Shown one piece after another: positions 1 through 5,681 of a stretch of DNA of 9,377 nt. The position numbers and the translations under genes were made by a program. This stretch comes from Chloroflexota bacterium (GTDB taxonomy: Bacteria; Chloroflexota; Anaerolineae; Anaerolineales; Villigracilaceae): NCBI GenBank assembly GCA_021796315.1, contig JAJYOH010000201.1, forward strand, positions 1-9,377. The letters run 5' to 3'. Numbering within the stretch: the first letter of the stretch is position 1; every line of letters starts with the position of its first letter. The notes below the pieces were generated by a model. The model saw only the letters and a list, made by a program, of their open reading frames with translations, did no database searches and was not told the origin of the DNA.

Positions 1-21
1 CAATTCGCTGATAAAAGCCAT
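1..21 (-). CDS. 5' end of a gene running off the left edge (first 7 codons)
   Basis: An ATG at 21-19 on the minus strand opens a frame MAFISEL that continues out of the window. It is preceded by a strong Shine-Dalgarno, AGGAGGTG (26-33), six bases from GGAGG to the ATG. Only seven codons are visible, so no function can be given. The SD begins just five bases after the T-tract of an intrinsic terminator (38-74). Expression is therefore expected to depend on read-through of that terminator from the promoter at 318-347; I see no separate promoter in the few bases between. The call rests on SD plus start codon plus context, and the sequence to the left of the window would settle it. Confidence 0.5.
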
Positions 22-37
22 GAGGCACCTCCTAATG

Positions 38-74
38 GAAAAATAAAAACCACCTTCGAGTTCTCCGAAGGTGG
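38..74 (-). terminator. Intrinsic terminator / attenuator hairpin
   Basis: Read on the minus strand, CCACCTTCG (74-66) pairs perfectly with CGAAGGTGG (58-50) around a 7-nt loop, giving a 9-bp stem. The tract TTTTTATTTTT (49-39) follows immediately. This is a classic Rho-independent terminator for leftward transcription; no T-run follows it on the plus strand. It lies after the 42-codon ORF (134-262) and five bases before the SD of the gene starting at 21. It can therefore attenuate that gene rather than simply end a unit. Its 5' arm is complementary to an upstream segment (194-214). Confidence 0.85.
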
Positions 75-214
75 CGACTGGTTCACCTGTAACGGCGCCA
101 GGTGCAGGCAGGGGCAGCGGACTGGCAATTAATTCATGCCGCGCATAAAGCCGGGAGGCGACCGCGCATTTTGAGGCGGTCCACCCGCACCTGGAACAGT
201 CGCAATTCGGAGAA
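61..214 (-). promoter_or_regulatory. Candidate antiterminator: long-range interrupted inverted repeat
   Basis: Bases 206-214 are the exact reverse complement of 61-69 (9 bp). Bases 197-203 are the exact reverse complement of 74-80 (7 bp). Bases 194-196 pair with 82-84 (3 bp) after a single bulged base. Only a 4 x 2 internal loop (70-73 and 204-205) interrupts the helix. In the leftward transcript the 5' segment (214 to 194) lies inside the 42-codon ORF, and the 3' segment covers the whole 5' arm of the terminator (74-66). The 19-bp helix and the terminator cannot form together. A further 8-bp inverted repeat (98-105 with 187-194) could extend the structure inward into a rod-like fold. A role as an antiterminator is inferred from this mutual exclusion. 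Confidence 0.6.
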
Positions 215-262
215 GTCAAAAAGGAACAAAGTTGGGCGCATTAAATGGTCATCGGCGTCCAA
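134..262 (-). CDS. Small ORF, 42 aa, TTG start; candidate leader peptide
   Basis: The TTG at 262-260 starts 42 codons ending in TGA (136-134). The SD AAGGAGGTGATC (277-266) matches the canonical 16S 3' tail over its full length, with 8 nt between GGAGG and TTG. That is far better than chance in an intergenic region. The peptide begins MDADDHLMRPTL, has a Phe/Leu-rich core (F13, F15, F17, F23; L12, L14, L20, L22) and a basic C-terminal part ending LCAA. It has no membrane segment, signal peptide or family I recognise. The unit has its own promoter-like sequence (318-347) and a terminator (38-74). Codons 17-23 form the 5' strand of the candidate antiterminator, which suggests a regulatory leader peptide. 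It could instead be a free small protein, or the SD and frame could be accidental parts of a structured RNA. Confidence 0.5.
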   Translation of the reverse strand: MDADDHLMRPTLFLFDFSELRLFQVRVDRLKMRGRLPALCAA

Positions 263-265
263 GGC

Positions 266-277
266 GATCACCTCCTT
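266..277 (-). promoter_or_regulatory. Extended Shine-Dalgarno deciding a TTG start
   Basis: The minus strand reads AAGGAGGTGATC, a 12-base perfect complement to the usual 3' end of bacterial 16S rRNA, placed 8 nt (from GGAGG) before the TTG at 262-260. It is the only reason to accept the TTG as a start. No in-frame ATG with an SD competes; the first in-frame ATG is codon 8. Confidence 0.7.
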
Positions 278-317
278 TTCTTCGTGAGTTAGGTATGTGT
301 TCATATATAGCGGTTGG

Positions 318-347
318 ACTATACTCCAATAAAACGAGTTCCGTCAA
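318..347 (-). promoter_or_regulatory. Sigma70-type promoter for the leftward leader transcript
   Basis: The minus strand has TTGACG at 347-342 (5 of 6 to TTGACA) and TATAGT at 323-318 (5 of 6 to TATAAT), separated by 18 bases. Transcription would start near 311, leaving about 49 nt before the TTG of the small ORF and about 290 nt before the ATG at 21. No experimental start is known; the call rests on consensus match and on the well-placed downstream elements. Confidence 0.65.
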
Positions 348-542
348 GAGTTTAAGAAAACAATTTGGAAATCTAAATGGCAGCGAGCTTGCAGCGAGAT
401 CATCAACAGGCCACACCATTCGACAATGACTGGCTCAATATAAGGTGAAGCCATTGGATCAAACACAGGATAAGATTTACGGCGGGATGGCGGACAAGTA
501 AGTTTCCCGTTCTTTTTCTTTATACGGTAAAATTGGGCAAGC
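348..542. other. Intergenic spacer between the leader promoter and bactofilin
   Basis: No credible coding frame is found here; the minus-strand frame crossing it lies antisense to the bactofilin. Two things can be pointed to. One is a direct repeat GCAGCGAG (380-387 and 391-398), 11 bases apart start to start, about one helical turn, which could be an operator. The other is a weak plus-strand -10-like TAAAAT at 528-533 with no convincing -35. A start about 7 nt downstream would fall near 540, giving bactofilin an essentially leaderless mRNA. Confidence 0.35.
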
Positions 543-1058
543 ATGTTTAAACGAGCTTCATCCCCCGCAGAAAACCCACAACAGATCCAGGCCGTCGAGC
601 GCATCACATCCGTGCTCGGGCCGGGCGTCATTTGGCATGGCAGCATCAACGGCTCCGGCGGCGTCCGCATCGAAGGCGCCTTCGAAGGCGAGATTGCATT
701 GCGCGGCATGCTGGTCGTCGGCGAGACCGGACGCGTCACCTGTCAGAACGTGCGCGCCAACACCGTCATCGTAGCGGGCGCGGTGCGCGGCAATATCACC
801 ACCCAAAAACTGGAAATCCGCGCCTCGGGCCGTGTTTGGGGTGACGTAGTCACGACCGCTTTCGTAACGGAAGAAGGCGCGTTTCTGCGCGGCCAAATTC
901 GGATGGAAGAAACGGTCGAACTGGAACTCGAACCGGCTTCCGATTCCACAGCCTCTGAGGCGGTCCAGGCCCAAACCATCGCCCAGACGCCGATCCCCAT
1001 GCCAATCCCCGAATCAATTGCCGAAGCCAGGGTCAGCAAAAAGAAAAAAGCGGCCTGA
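543..1058 (+). CDS. Bactofilin (polymer-forming cytoskeletal protein)
   Basis: This 171-residue protein belongs to the bactofilin family (DUF583/PF04519). Bactofilins self-assemble without nucleotide into membrane-associated filaments that scaffold cell-shape or envelope enzymes. The core at about residues 22-125 shows the short hydrophobic/glycine turns of a right-handed beta-helix (for example GSINGSGGVRIEGAFEGEI, then GRVWGDV). The N-terminus MFKRASS resembles the MF-plus-basic membrane-targeting tails described for bactofilins. The tail after about residue 130 is Ala/Pro/Glu-rich, disordered-looking, and ends in the basic stretch KKKKAA. No SD is visible before the ATG; the upstream bases read GGTAAAATTGGGCAAGC, consistent with leaderless translation. 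It converges on the act operon and shares its terminator, and no functional link to respiration is implied. The family assignment is firm; its cellular role is unknown. Confidence 0.9.
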   Translation: MFKRASSPAENPQQIQAVERITSVLGPGVIWHGSINGSGGVRIEGAFEGEIALRGMLVVGETGRVTCQNVRANTVIVAGAVRGNITTQKLEIRASGRVWGDVVTTAFVTEEGAFLRGQIRMEETVELELEPASDSTASEAVQAQTIAQTPIPMPIPESIAEARVSKKKKAA

Positions 1059-1093
1059 AATTCAAACTCCCCGGTCGCGCCTGATCGTATAAG

Positions 1094-1131
1094 AAAAAAG
1101 CGCAAAGGAAAATAAGCCTTTGCGCCTTTTT
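1094..1131. terminator. Bidirectional intrinsic terminator between convergent genes
   Basis: GCGCAAAGG (1100-1108) pairs perfectly with CCTTTGCGC (1117-1125) around an 8-nt loop. A run of six A (1094-1099) precedes the stem and a run of five T (1127-1131) follows it. On the plus strand it ends the bactofilin transcript (stop at 1058). On the minus strand the A-run becomes the U-tract that ends the act operon (stop at 1171). One hairpin thus serves both units. Confidence 0.9.
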
Positions 1132-1170
1132 GAATCGCCGAGCAAACCGATCAGCTCGACTTCTTTTAGC

Positions 1171-2286
1171 CTATGGGTTGAGTTTGATAAGATAAGCGAT
1201 CACATCCGCAATCTGCTGCGGTTGAAGGCGACCTTTATCGCCCCAGGCGGGCATCTGCAACGCAGGACTTGTACCTTCGGGCATTGAACCATGCTCAATA
1301 AACAGATCAAGGTTATAAGCGAAGGTGGTGAGATTATCGCTCCTGATGGTCGGGTCAATGGGATTCAACGCTGGAACCGTCTCATCCGTTGAGCCGGAAT
1401 TTGCAACGCCGCCCTTTCCATCCACCCCATGGCAGGAGGAACAATTCGCCTCATAGACCTGCTTGCCTGAGTCGGCATTGCCGGTCAGGGTGGCGGCTGT
1501 ACCTGCTCCGCCGCTATTCGATGGCCGGGCAACATCCTGACTGGCATCATTGGCCATTTCTGTAGCAACAGCCGTAGGCGTAGCTTGAGAAGTTTTGCCG
1601 GAAGCCCCAGAGCTGGGGGTTCCCTGAGAAGTTACACCAGACGCCCCAGACTTGGGCGTTCCCGCAAAGATAACGGGGCCCGCTGCCGGGACAGTAGCAG
1701 GGCGTCCAAGCGGCATTGACTTTTTAGTGTACAACATGTCATAGAGAATGGATTTTTCCCAATTACCGCCGCCTAAAATATCAGTGCCTTTGGAATTCGC
1801 ATTCGCGCGATTGCTGCCGGCCAGAATATCCTGATAGCTAGCCAGACTCATGTGCATTGTCGCCGCAGTCACATCTGCAGAATGGCAGGTGGTACATGCA
1901 GACGCGCCGTCATACCAAAGGTTTGGCGTTGTAAACAGCGGCAGCACATCAGCGGAGAAGGTAGCCGTGCAAGCCGTGTCTTTGGCATCGGTAAAGTCAA
2001 AAGGTACCTTTTCAGGAACACCTGCCTTGACCCAATCGCCAATAAGGTCCACGGTTGCAACCTGACACTTGGCCGGCGCTGCCTGGTGCCCTGCGCCCAC
2101 TTCGGGAATGGGCATGGTTGCGGGAATCAACGTTGGTACAGGAGTTAGACCGGATTGTGAAGTGTTGGCACAGGAGTTGTTAAAGTCGCATCCCAGAAAG
2201 GAAACAACGAGTATCCAAACCACCACCATCGTCGGGAGGCCGATCAGCACGCCATACATCACCGTGCGCATGGTATCTTTTTTCAT
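1171..2286 (-). CDS. Diheme membrane-anchored c-type cytochrome, last gene of the ACIII operon
   Basis: 371 residues from the ATG at 2286. The frame is open 17 codons further upstream, but this ATG has the SD AGGAG 7 nt away, and that SD overlaps the actE stop codon (TAGGAG). A hydrophobic segment at about residues 9-31 is a signal anchor; FLGC at 30-33 is only a weak lipobox. Heme 1 is CTTCH (131-135), in a domain of about 105-195 with a possible Met ligand at M191. Heme 2 is CSSCH (282-286) with likely ligand M345, in a module (about 251-371) closely resembling the two C-terminal modules of the preceding ActE. A Gly/Ser/Thr linker (about 200-250) holds two copies of a GTPxSGASGxTSQ unit. 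Cys 33, 39, 74 and 106 lie outside heme motifs and may form disulfides. It sits where ActF would be expected. It is probably an electron-relay subunit or partner of the complex, but that role is inferred from position and duplication. Confidence 0.85.
   Translation of the reverse strand: MKKDTMRTVMYGVLIGLPTMVVVWILVVSFLGCDFNNSCANTSQSGLTPVPTLIPATMPIPEVGAGHQAAPAKCQVATVDLIGDWVKAGVPEKVPFDFTDAKDTACTATFSADVLPLFTTPNLWYDGASACTTCHSADVTAATMHMSLASYQDILAGSNRANANSKGTDILGGGNWEKSILYDMLYTKKSMPLGRPATVPAAGPVIFAGTPKSGASGVTSQGTPSSGASGKTSQATPTAVATEMANDASQDVARPSNSGGAGTAATLTGNADSGKQVYEANCSSCHGVDGKGGVANSGSTDETVPALNPIDPTIRSDNLTTFAYNLDLFIEHGSMPEGTSPALQMPAWGDKGRLQPQQIADVIAYLIKLNP
1174..1536 (-). repeat. Cytochrome c module, copy 3 (in the diheme cytochrome)
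   Basis: Residues 251-371 of the last operon gene repeat the two C-terminal modules of ActE. Shared marks, in order: DVARPSN, CxxCHGxxGK, the LNPID block, FAYNLDLFIEHG, SPALQMPAWGD with the likely Met ligand, then PQQIADVIAYLIKLN. It looks closest to copy 2 (2336-2695). This is protein-level homology from ancient duplication, not a recent DNA repeat. Confidence 0.85.
1585..1662 (-). repeat. Tandem 13-residue linker repeat
   Basis: Residues 209-234 of the diheme cytochrome are two imperfect copies, GTPKSGASGVTSQ then GTPSSGASGKTSQ, followed by the partial echo ATPTAV. This makes a flexible Gly/Ser/Thr hinge between the two heme domains. Confidence 0.75.
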
Positions 2287-2296
2287 ATCGTGACTC

Positions 2297-3709
2297 CTAC
2301 GGTGTCGAGGTGGTCTGCGGCTGAGACGCTCCACCATTTAATTTTATGAGATAAGCGATCAGGTCAGCGATTTGCTGCGGCTTCAGCGCTCCTTGATCAC
2401 CCCAAGCCCCCATCTTTAATGCAGGGCTGGGGCCTTCCGGAGTTGAGCCATGCTCAAGGAACAAATCGAGGTTGTAAGCAAAGACGGTCTGATCACTGTT
2501 CTTGATTGTTGTATCGATCGGATTGAGCGGTGGAACCGAACCATCTGCGGAGCCAGGATTCGGAACGCCACCTTTTCCTTCAGCCCCGTGGCATGCGGCA
2601 CAATTCGTGACGTACAACGCCGCGCCTGAAGTTGGATCACCCTGCAATTTGAGTGCATCACCTGGCCCACCAGTATTTGACGGACGGGCAACATCCTGCC
2701 CGGCCATTTCAGTGGGCGTAGGCACTCCGGATGAAGGAACAGGATTCAAGCTAATAACATAGGCAATGGCATCAGCAATCTGTTGCTGAGTTAATTTGTT
2801 TTGGTCGCCCCACGCGGGCATGGAAAGCGCCGGACTTGGTCCCTGCGGCGTGGAACCATGCTGCATGAAAAGATCAAGATTGGTAGCAAACGTTTTGTAA
2901 TCTGCATTCATCAACGTGGGGTCGATCGGATTCAAGCTCGGGACAACCCCATCCGTGGAACCGGGATTGGTCATTCCTTGTTTTCCATCCGTTCCATGAC
3001 AGGCAGCACAATTGGCATTATATACGGTTGAGCCTGCAGTCACATCGCCTTTCAAGTTGATGGCATCCCCCGGACCTCCTGGATTCGAGGGGCGAGCAAC
3101 TTCCTCCTGACTGCTGGAAGGCGCAGTAGTAGCTGCAGGTGTGCCTGCAGCCGGTTGTCCAGTCGAAGAAGGAGTCGGAGTAGCGGCAGGCGCCGAAGCG
3201 GCCTGAGACGGTAAAGTCCGCAAATAATTCACGACATCCCAGCGTTCGCGTACCAACAGATTCTCGTTCAATGGGGGCATGGCACCCGTAACGCCGTTGC
3301 TGATGGTCATGAAAAGTGCGCCATCGGCCTTAGTTTGAACAGCATCGCTTGTCAAGTTGGCGGGCTTGTTCTTCAAAAAAGACGCAACCGGACCATCGCC
3401 CTGGCCCTGTGGACCGTGACACAACATGCAGTTAATCTGATAGAGTTCCCTGCCACGCACGATCGAGACATCATCGGCAGTTACCGGGTTGGACGGCACA
3501 CCCATCCCGGGGATATAAGCCGCTCCCTCCACCGGAATCGAATTTTGCGGCACGGGCAGAGGCTTTTCCATCGGCTGATAGGAAGGCTGGATCTCCATAA
3601 AACTGACAAAGTCAAAGTGGATCACATCAAAAGCCCATAGTTCCAACAGGATAATCGCCACCAGCACAACGCCCCCCGCATATAATAGTCGCTTATGAGC
3701 AGGGTTCAT
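2297..3709 (-). CDS. actE: ActE-type cytochrome c of ACIII, expanded to three heme domains
   Basis: 470 residues. ActE is normally a monoheme periplasmic cytochrome of ACIII that passes electrons on from the complex. Residues 1-6 plus a hydrophobic helix at about 8-27 form an uncleaved N-terminal anchor. The ActE-like part (about 36-167) carries the IQPSYQPMEKPLPVPQNSIP stretch typical of the family, CMLCH (94-98) and likely ligand M144 in AMPP. An Ala/Pro/Ser/Thr linker (about 168-202) follows. Two duplicated modules come next: 203-323 with CAACH (234-238) and M297, and 339-458 with CAACH (370-374) and M433. The SD GGAGG lies 10 nt before the ATG, and the start overlaps the actD stop in ATGA (3706-3709), implying translational coupling. 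The two extra heme modules make it about twice the length expected of a monoheme ActE. The ActE assignment rests on the N-terminal domain and on position after actD. Confidence 0.87.
   Translation of the reverse strand: MNPAHKRLLYAGGVVLVAIILLELWAFDVIHFDFVSFMEIQPSYQPMEKPLPVPQNSIPVEGAAYIPGMGVPSNPVTADDVSIVRGRELYQINCMLCHGPQGQGDGPVASFLKNKPANLTSDAVQTKADGALFMTISNGVTGAMPPLNENLLVRERWDVVNYLRTLPSQAASAPAATPTPSSTGQPAAGTPAATTAPSSSQEEVARPSNPGGPGDAINLKGDVTAGSTVYNANCAACHGTDGKQGMTNPGSTDGVVPSLNPIDPTLMNADYKTFATNLDLFMQHGSTPQGPSPALSMPAWGDQNKLTQQQIADAIAYVISLNPVPSSGVPTPTEMAGQDVARPSNTGGPGDALKLQGDPTSGAALYVTNCAACHGAEGKGGVPNPGSADGSVPPLNPIDTTIKNSDQTVFAYNLDLFLEHGSTPEGPSPALKMGAWGDQGALKPQQIADLIAYLIKLNGGASQPQTTSTP
2336..2695 (-). 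repeat. Cytochrome c module, copy 2 (C-terminal in ActE)
   Basis: ActE residues 339-458. It has DVARPSN at the start, CAACHGAEGKGG, FAYNLDLFLEHG, SPALKMGAWGD, and ends in PQQIADLIAYLIKLN. The Met in LKM (433) is the likely sixth heme ligand. It resembles copy 3 in the next gene, which suggests that gene gained its C-terminal half by duplication of this module or the reverse. Confidence 0.85.
2741..3103 (-). repeat. Cytochrome c module, copy 1 (middle of ActE)
   Basis: ActE residues 203-323. It has EVARPSN, CAACHGTDGKQG, FATNLDLFMQHG, SPALSMPAWGD and QQQIADAIAYVISLNP. M297 is the likely heme ligand. It is separated from copy 2 by a short Pro/Thr-rich linker, with no intervening domain. Confidence 0.85.
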
Positions 3710-4230
3710 AATTCTTGAGCCTCCACCATTCTGACCGATTCTGCGCCCAACGATTTCATGGCTTCCTTGAACTTCACCTGCTTGTCAGCCGGGCAATCGA
3801 AAAACAGGGCAATCTTCCCATCGCTGACCTCCGGCGCATATAACGCAGGCTCGTAAGATGGGAACCTGCTATCAATAAACACGCCCAGAAATGCAGAAGT
3901 CAACATGCCCAGCATGATCAATTCAAAACCGAGAACCAACAGCGGCGGTATGGGAAACATTGGTTGACCGCCAACATACAATGGATACAAGAGCGGTACA
4001 CCCCAGATCAGGAATACGGCAATGGCAAAGCCGGCAATCGCGCCGCCCAATGCAATGCGCGGTACGTGTGTGCGAACAATTGGGCGACCCAGGATTTCCT
4101 CCTTGAAAGGAATTCCGGAAACCACATTCATTTGATCGTCACTGAGTCCCATCTCACGGAGTTTTTCAATCGCATCCGCGGCTGGATCAACATCCTGAAA
4201 AAGGGCTAAAAGAGTCGTAGCATCAGACAT
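3706..4230 (-). CDS. actD: ActD, DUF3341 membrane subunit of ACIII
   Basis: 174 residues. It matches the DUF3341/ActD family: a small N-terminal soluble domain (about 1-55, containing DADAIEKL-like helix VDPAADAIEKLREMGL), then two long membrane helices (about 58-84 and 92-119), then a C-terminal soluble domain (about 130-174, GKIALFFDCPADKQ). In known ACIII structures ActD packs beside ActC and helps hold the peripheral arm; it carries no redox cofactor. The SD GAGGA precedes the ATG, and the gap from the actC stop is 17 nt. Its 3' end overlaps actE by four bases (ATGA). DUF3341 proteins are a good marker for ACIII against the related Qrc and Psr complexes, so this gene is the main reason to call the operon act rather than qrc. 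Confidence 0.9.
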   Translation of the reverse strand: MSDATTLLALFQDVDPAADAIEKLREMGLSDDQMNVVSGIPFKEEILGRPIVRTHVPRIALGGAIAGFAIAVFLIWGVPLLYPLYVGGQPMFPIPPLLVLGFELIMLGMLTSAFLGVFIDSRFPSYEPALYAPEVSDGKIALFFDCPADKQVKFKEAMKSLGAESVRMVEAQEL

Positions 4231-4247
4231 ATTTCGTTCCTCTCAAC

Positions 4248-5681
4248 CTAATCAATTTCACTGGCCGATGGTAAGGTGGCTTTGCCGACCTTACGGATCG
4301 TATGGGATGCTTGACCTTCCTGCACTTCCCAGGGCGATATAAATGGCAGGAATCGCGAGACAATCAAGTAAAGCAAAGCGAAGAATGCCAGGGTGCCCAA
4401 TGTGAGGGAGATCTCAACCCAACTTATTTGATATACCCGCCAGGTAAAGGGATCAGCCGAAATAGTCAGCGTGCCGGGTACGATCAGGAATCGTTCGAAC
4501 CACATCCCCACGACAATGAGCAAGCCAATGGTAAACATCACCCAGGGCATACGGCGAATTTTCTTATTCCACAACAATGCCCACGGAATGACTGCATTGA
4601 AGATAAGCATTGAATAGAACATCCAGGCAAATGGCCCGGTCTCATGGAACTTGAGCACCAATCTCTCCAACGAATCGCCGCCATACCACGGCACCATGTA
4701 ATCATTAAAGTAGAAATAGGCCCAGACCATTGAAATGATCAACATCAATTTGCCCAGAGCGTCCAGGGTTTCGGGACGGATAAAATATTTCATATTCTTC
4801 ATCGTACTGCGGATGAGAACCAGGATCACGACCAGCGCCGCAACTCCTGAATGGAACGCCCCGATCACGAAGAACGGTCCAAAGACCGTCGATGACCAAC
4901 CCGCTCTAGTTGCCAAAGCAAAATCCCAGGAAACAACGGTGGTCACAGAGACCATCACCGGGATCATGGCAAAAGAGAAGATCTTGATCGCCGCACGCAA
5001 GTGCTTCCAATCTCCTTCGGTGCCGCGAAAGCCAAGAGCCAGGATGCGATATAACTTCTTACGCCAGCCAGTCGAACGATCACGCGCCATTGCCAGATCC
5101 GGGATCAGCGGCAGGATCAGGTATAGCGTACTAACGATCATGTAAGTGGTAATGGCCATAAAATCCCACATCAACGGCGAATGGAAATCCGGCCAAATTC
5201 CACGTTCGTTGGGAATGGGAATCATCCAGTAGAAAAGCCAGACTCGGCCCATGTGAAAGAACACGCTCAAACCGGCCTGAATGATGCCAAACACAGCCAT
5301 GAATTCAGCCACGCGTGTGATCGCATGGTGGAATCCTGTTTTAAAGACGCGTAACAGGGCCGAGACAAATGCTCCGGCATGACTAATACCGATCCAAAAT
5401 ACTACATCGACAAGAAACGCGCCCCAGTAGATCGGCCGTGTAACACCAGCAACACCCATACCATTCAAGATCAGGTAGCCCCACACACCGAACAAACCAA
5501 TCAGCACAAACAAAGCCAGGACGATGGTCACAACCCAAAATTTCCAGCCAGCAGTTTGCATGGCATCCATGACCATATCATTCATCTCGCTGCGAGGCCG
5601 GGGATCGTACAATAAGTTTTCGCGAGGGTCTTCCAATTCACCCGCGTGAGCAGGTTGCATTGCTTTAGCCGTTGCTGCCAT
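4248..5681 (-). CDS. actC: ActC, NrfD/PsrC-like quinol-oxidising membrane subunit
   Basis: 477 residues with ten predicted transmembrane helices (about 48-73, 87-110, 124-148, 170-195, 235-256, 265-290, 308-330, 350-372, 378-400, 418-443), the usual count for ActC. The second helix has the family block GISHAGAFVSALLR with His101; the sixth has AFHSGVAALV. In this family the quinol site lies near the periplasmic face of the first four-helix bundle, and electrons pass to the [3Fe-4S] cluster of ActB2. The N-terminal 45 residues are hydrophilic and probably cytoplasmic. SD GGGAGG lies 8 nt before the ATG. The first 17 bases overlap the end of actB2, which points to coupled translation. It is the only NrfD-like protein in the operon; characterised ACIII has a second, ActF. 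Confidence 0.93.
   Translation of the reverse strand: MAATAKAMQPAHAGELEDPRENLLYDPRPRSEMNDMVMDAMQTAGWKFWVVTIVLALFVLIGLFGVWGYLILNGMGVAGVTRPIYWGAFLVDVVFWIGISHAGAFVSALLRVFKTGFHHAITRVAEFMAVFGIIQAGLSVFFHMGRVWLFYWMIPIPNERGIWPDFHSPLMWDFMAITTYMIVSTLYLILPLIPDLAMARDRSTGWRKKLYRILALGFRGTEGDWKHLRAAIKIFSFAMIPVMVSVTTVVSWDFALATRAGWSSTVFGPFFVIGAFHSGVAALVVILVLIRSTMKNMKYFIRPETLDALGKLMLIISMVWAYFYFNDYMVPWYGGDSLERLVLKFHETGPFAWMFYSMLIFNAVIPWALLWNKKIRRMPWVMFTIGLLIVVGMWFERFLIVPGTLTISADPFTWRVYQISWVEISLTLGTLAFFALLYLIVSRFLPFISPWEVQEGQASHTIRKVGKATLPSASEID

Noticed and set aside
255..282. GATCACCTCCTTTTC on the plus strand, resembling the 3' end of 16S rRNA
   Set aside because: Only about 13 bases match and the preceding sequence is not 16S. 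On the opposite strand it is simply a full-length Shine-Dalgarno before the TTG start of the small ORF.
102..429. Plus-strand open frames of 61 and 65 codons
   Set aside because: They run antisense to the leader, terminator and promoter elements, have no SD and unlikely composition (Arg/Ser-rich).
344..739. 131-codon minus-strand open frame
   Set aside because: It lies largely antisense to the bactofilin 5' half, is Pro/Ser/Arg-rich like a shadow frame, and has no SD or family resemblance.
2287..2337. Upstream start for the diheme cytochrome adding 17 residues
   Set aside because: The extension (MVERLSRRPP...) would overlap the actE 3' end and delay the signal anchor; the ATG at 2286 has a well-placed SD.
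1174..3103. Recent DNA-level tandem duplication or mobile repeat in the cytochrome genes
   Set aside because: The three modules are alike as proteins but clearly diverged in bases; no terminal repeats or target-site duplications flank them.
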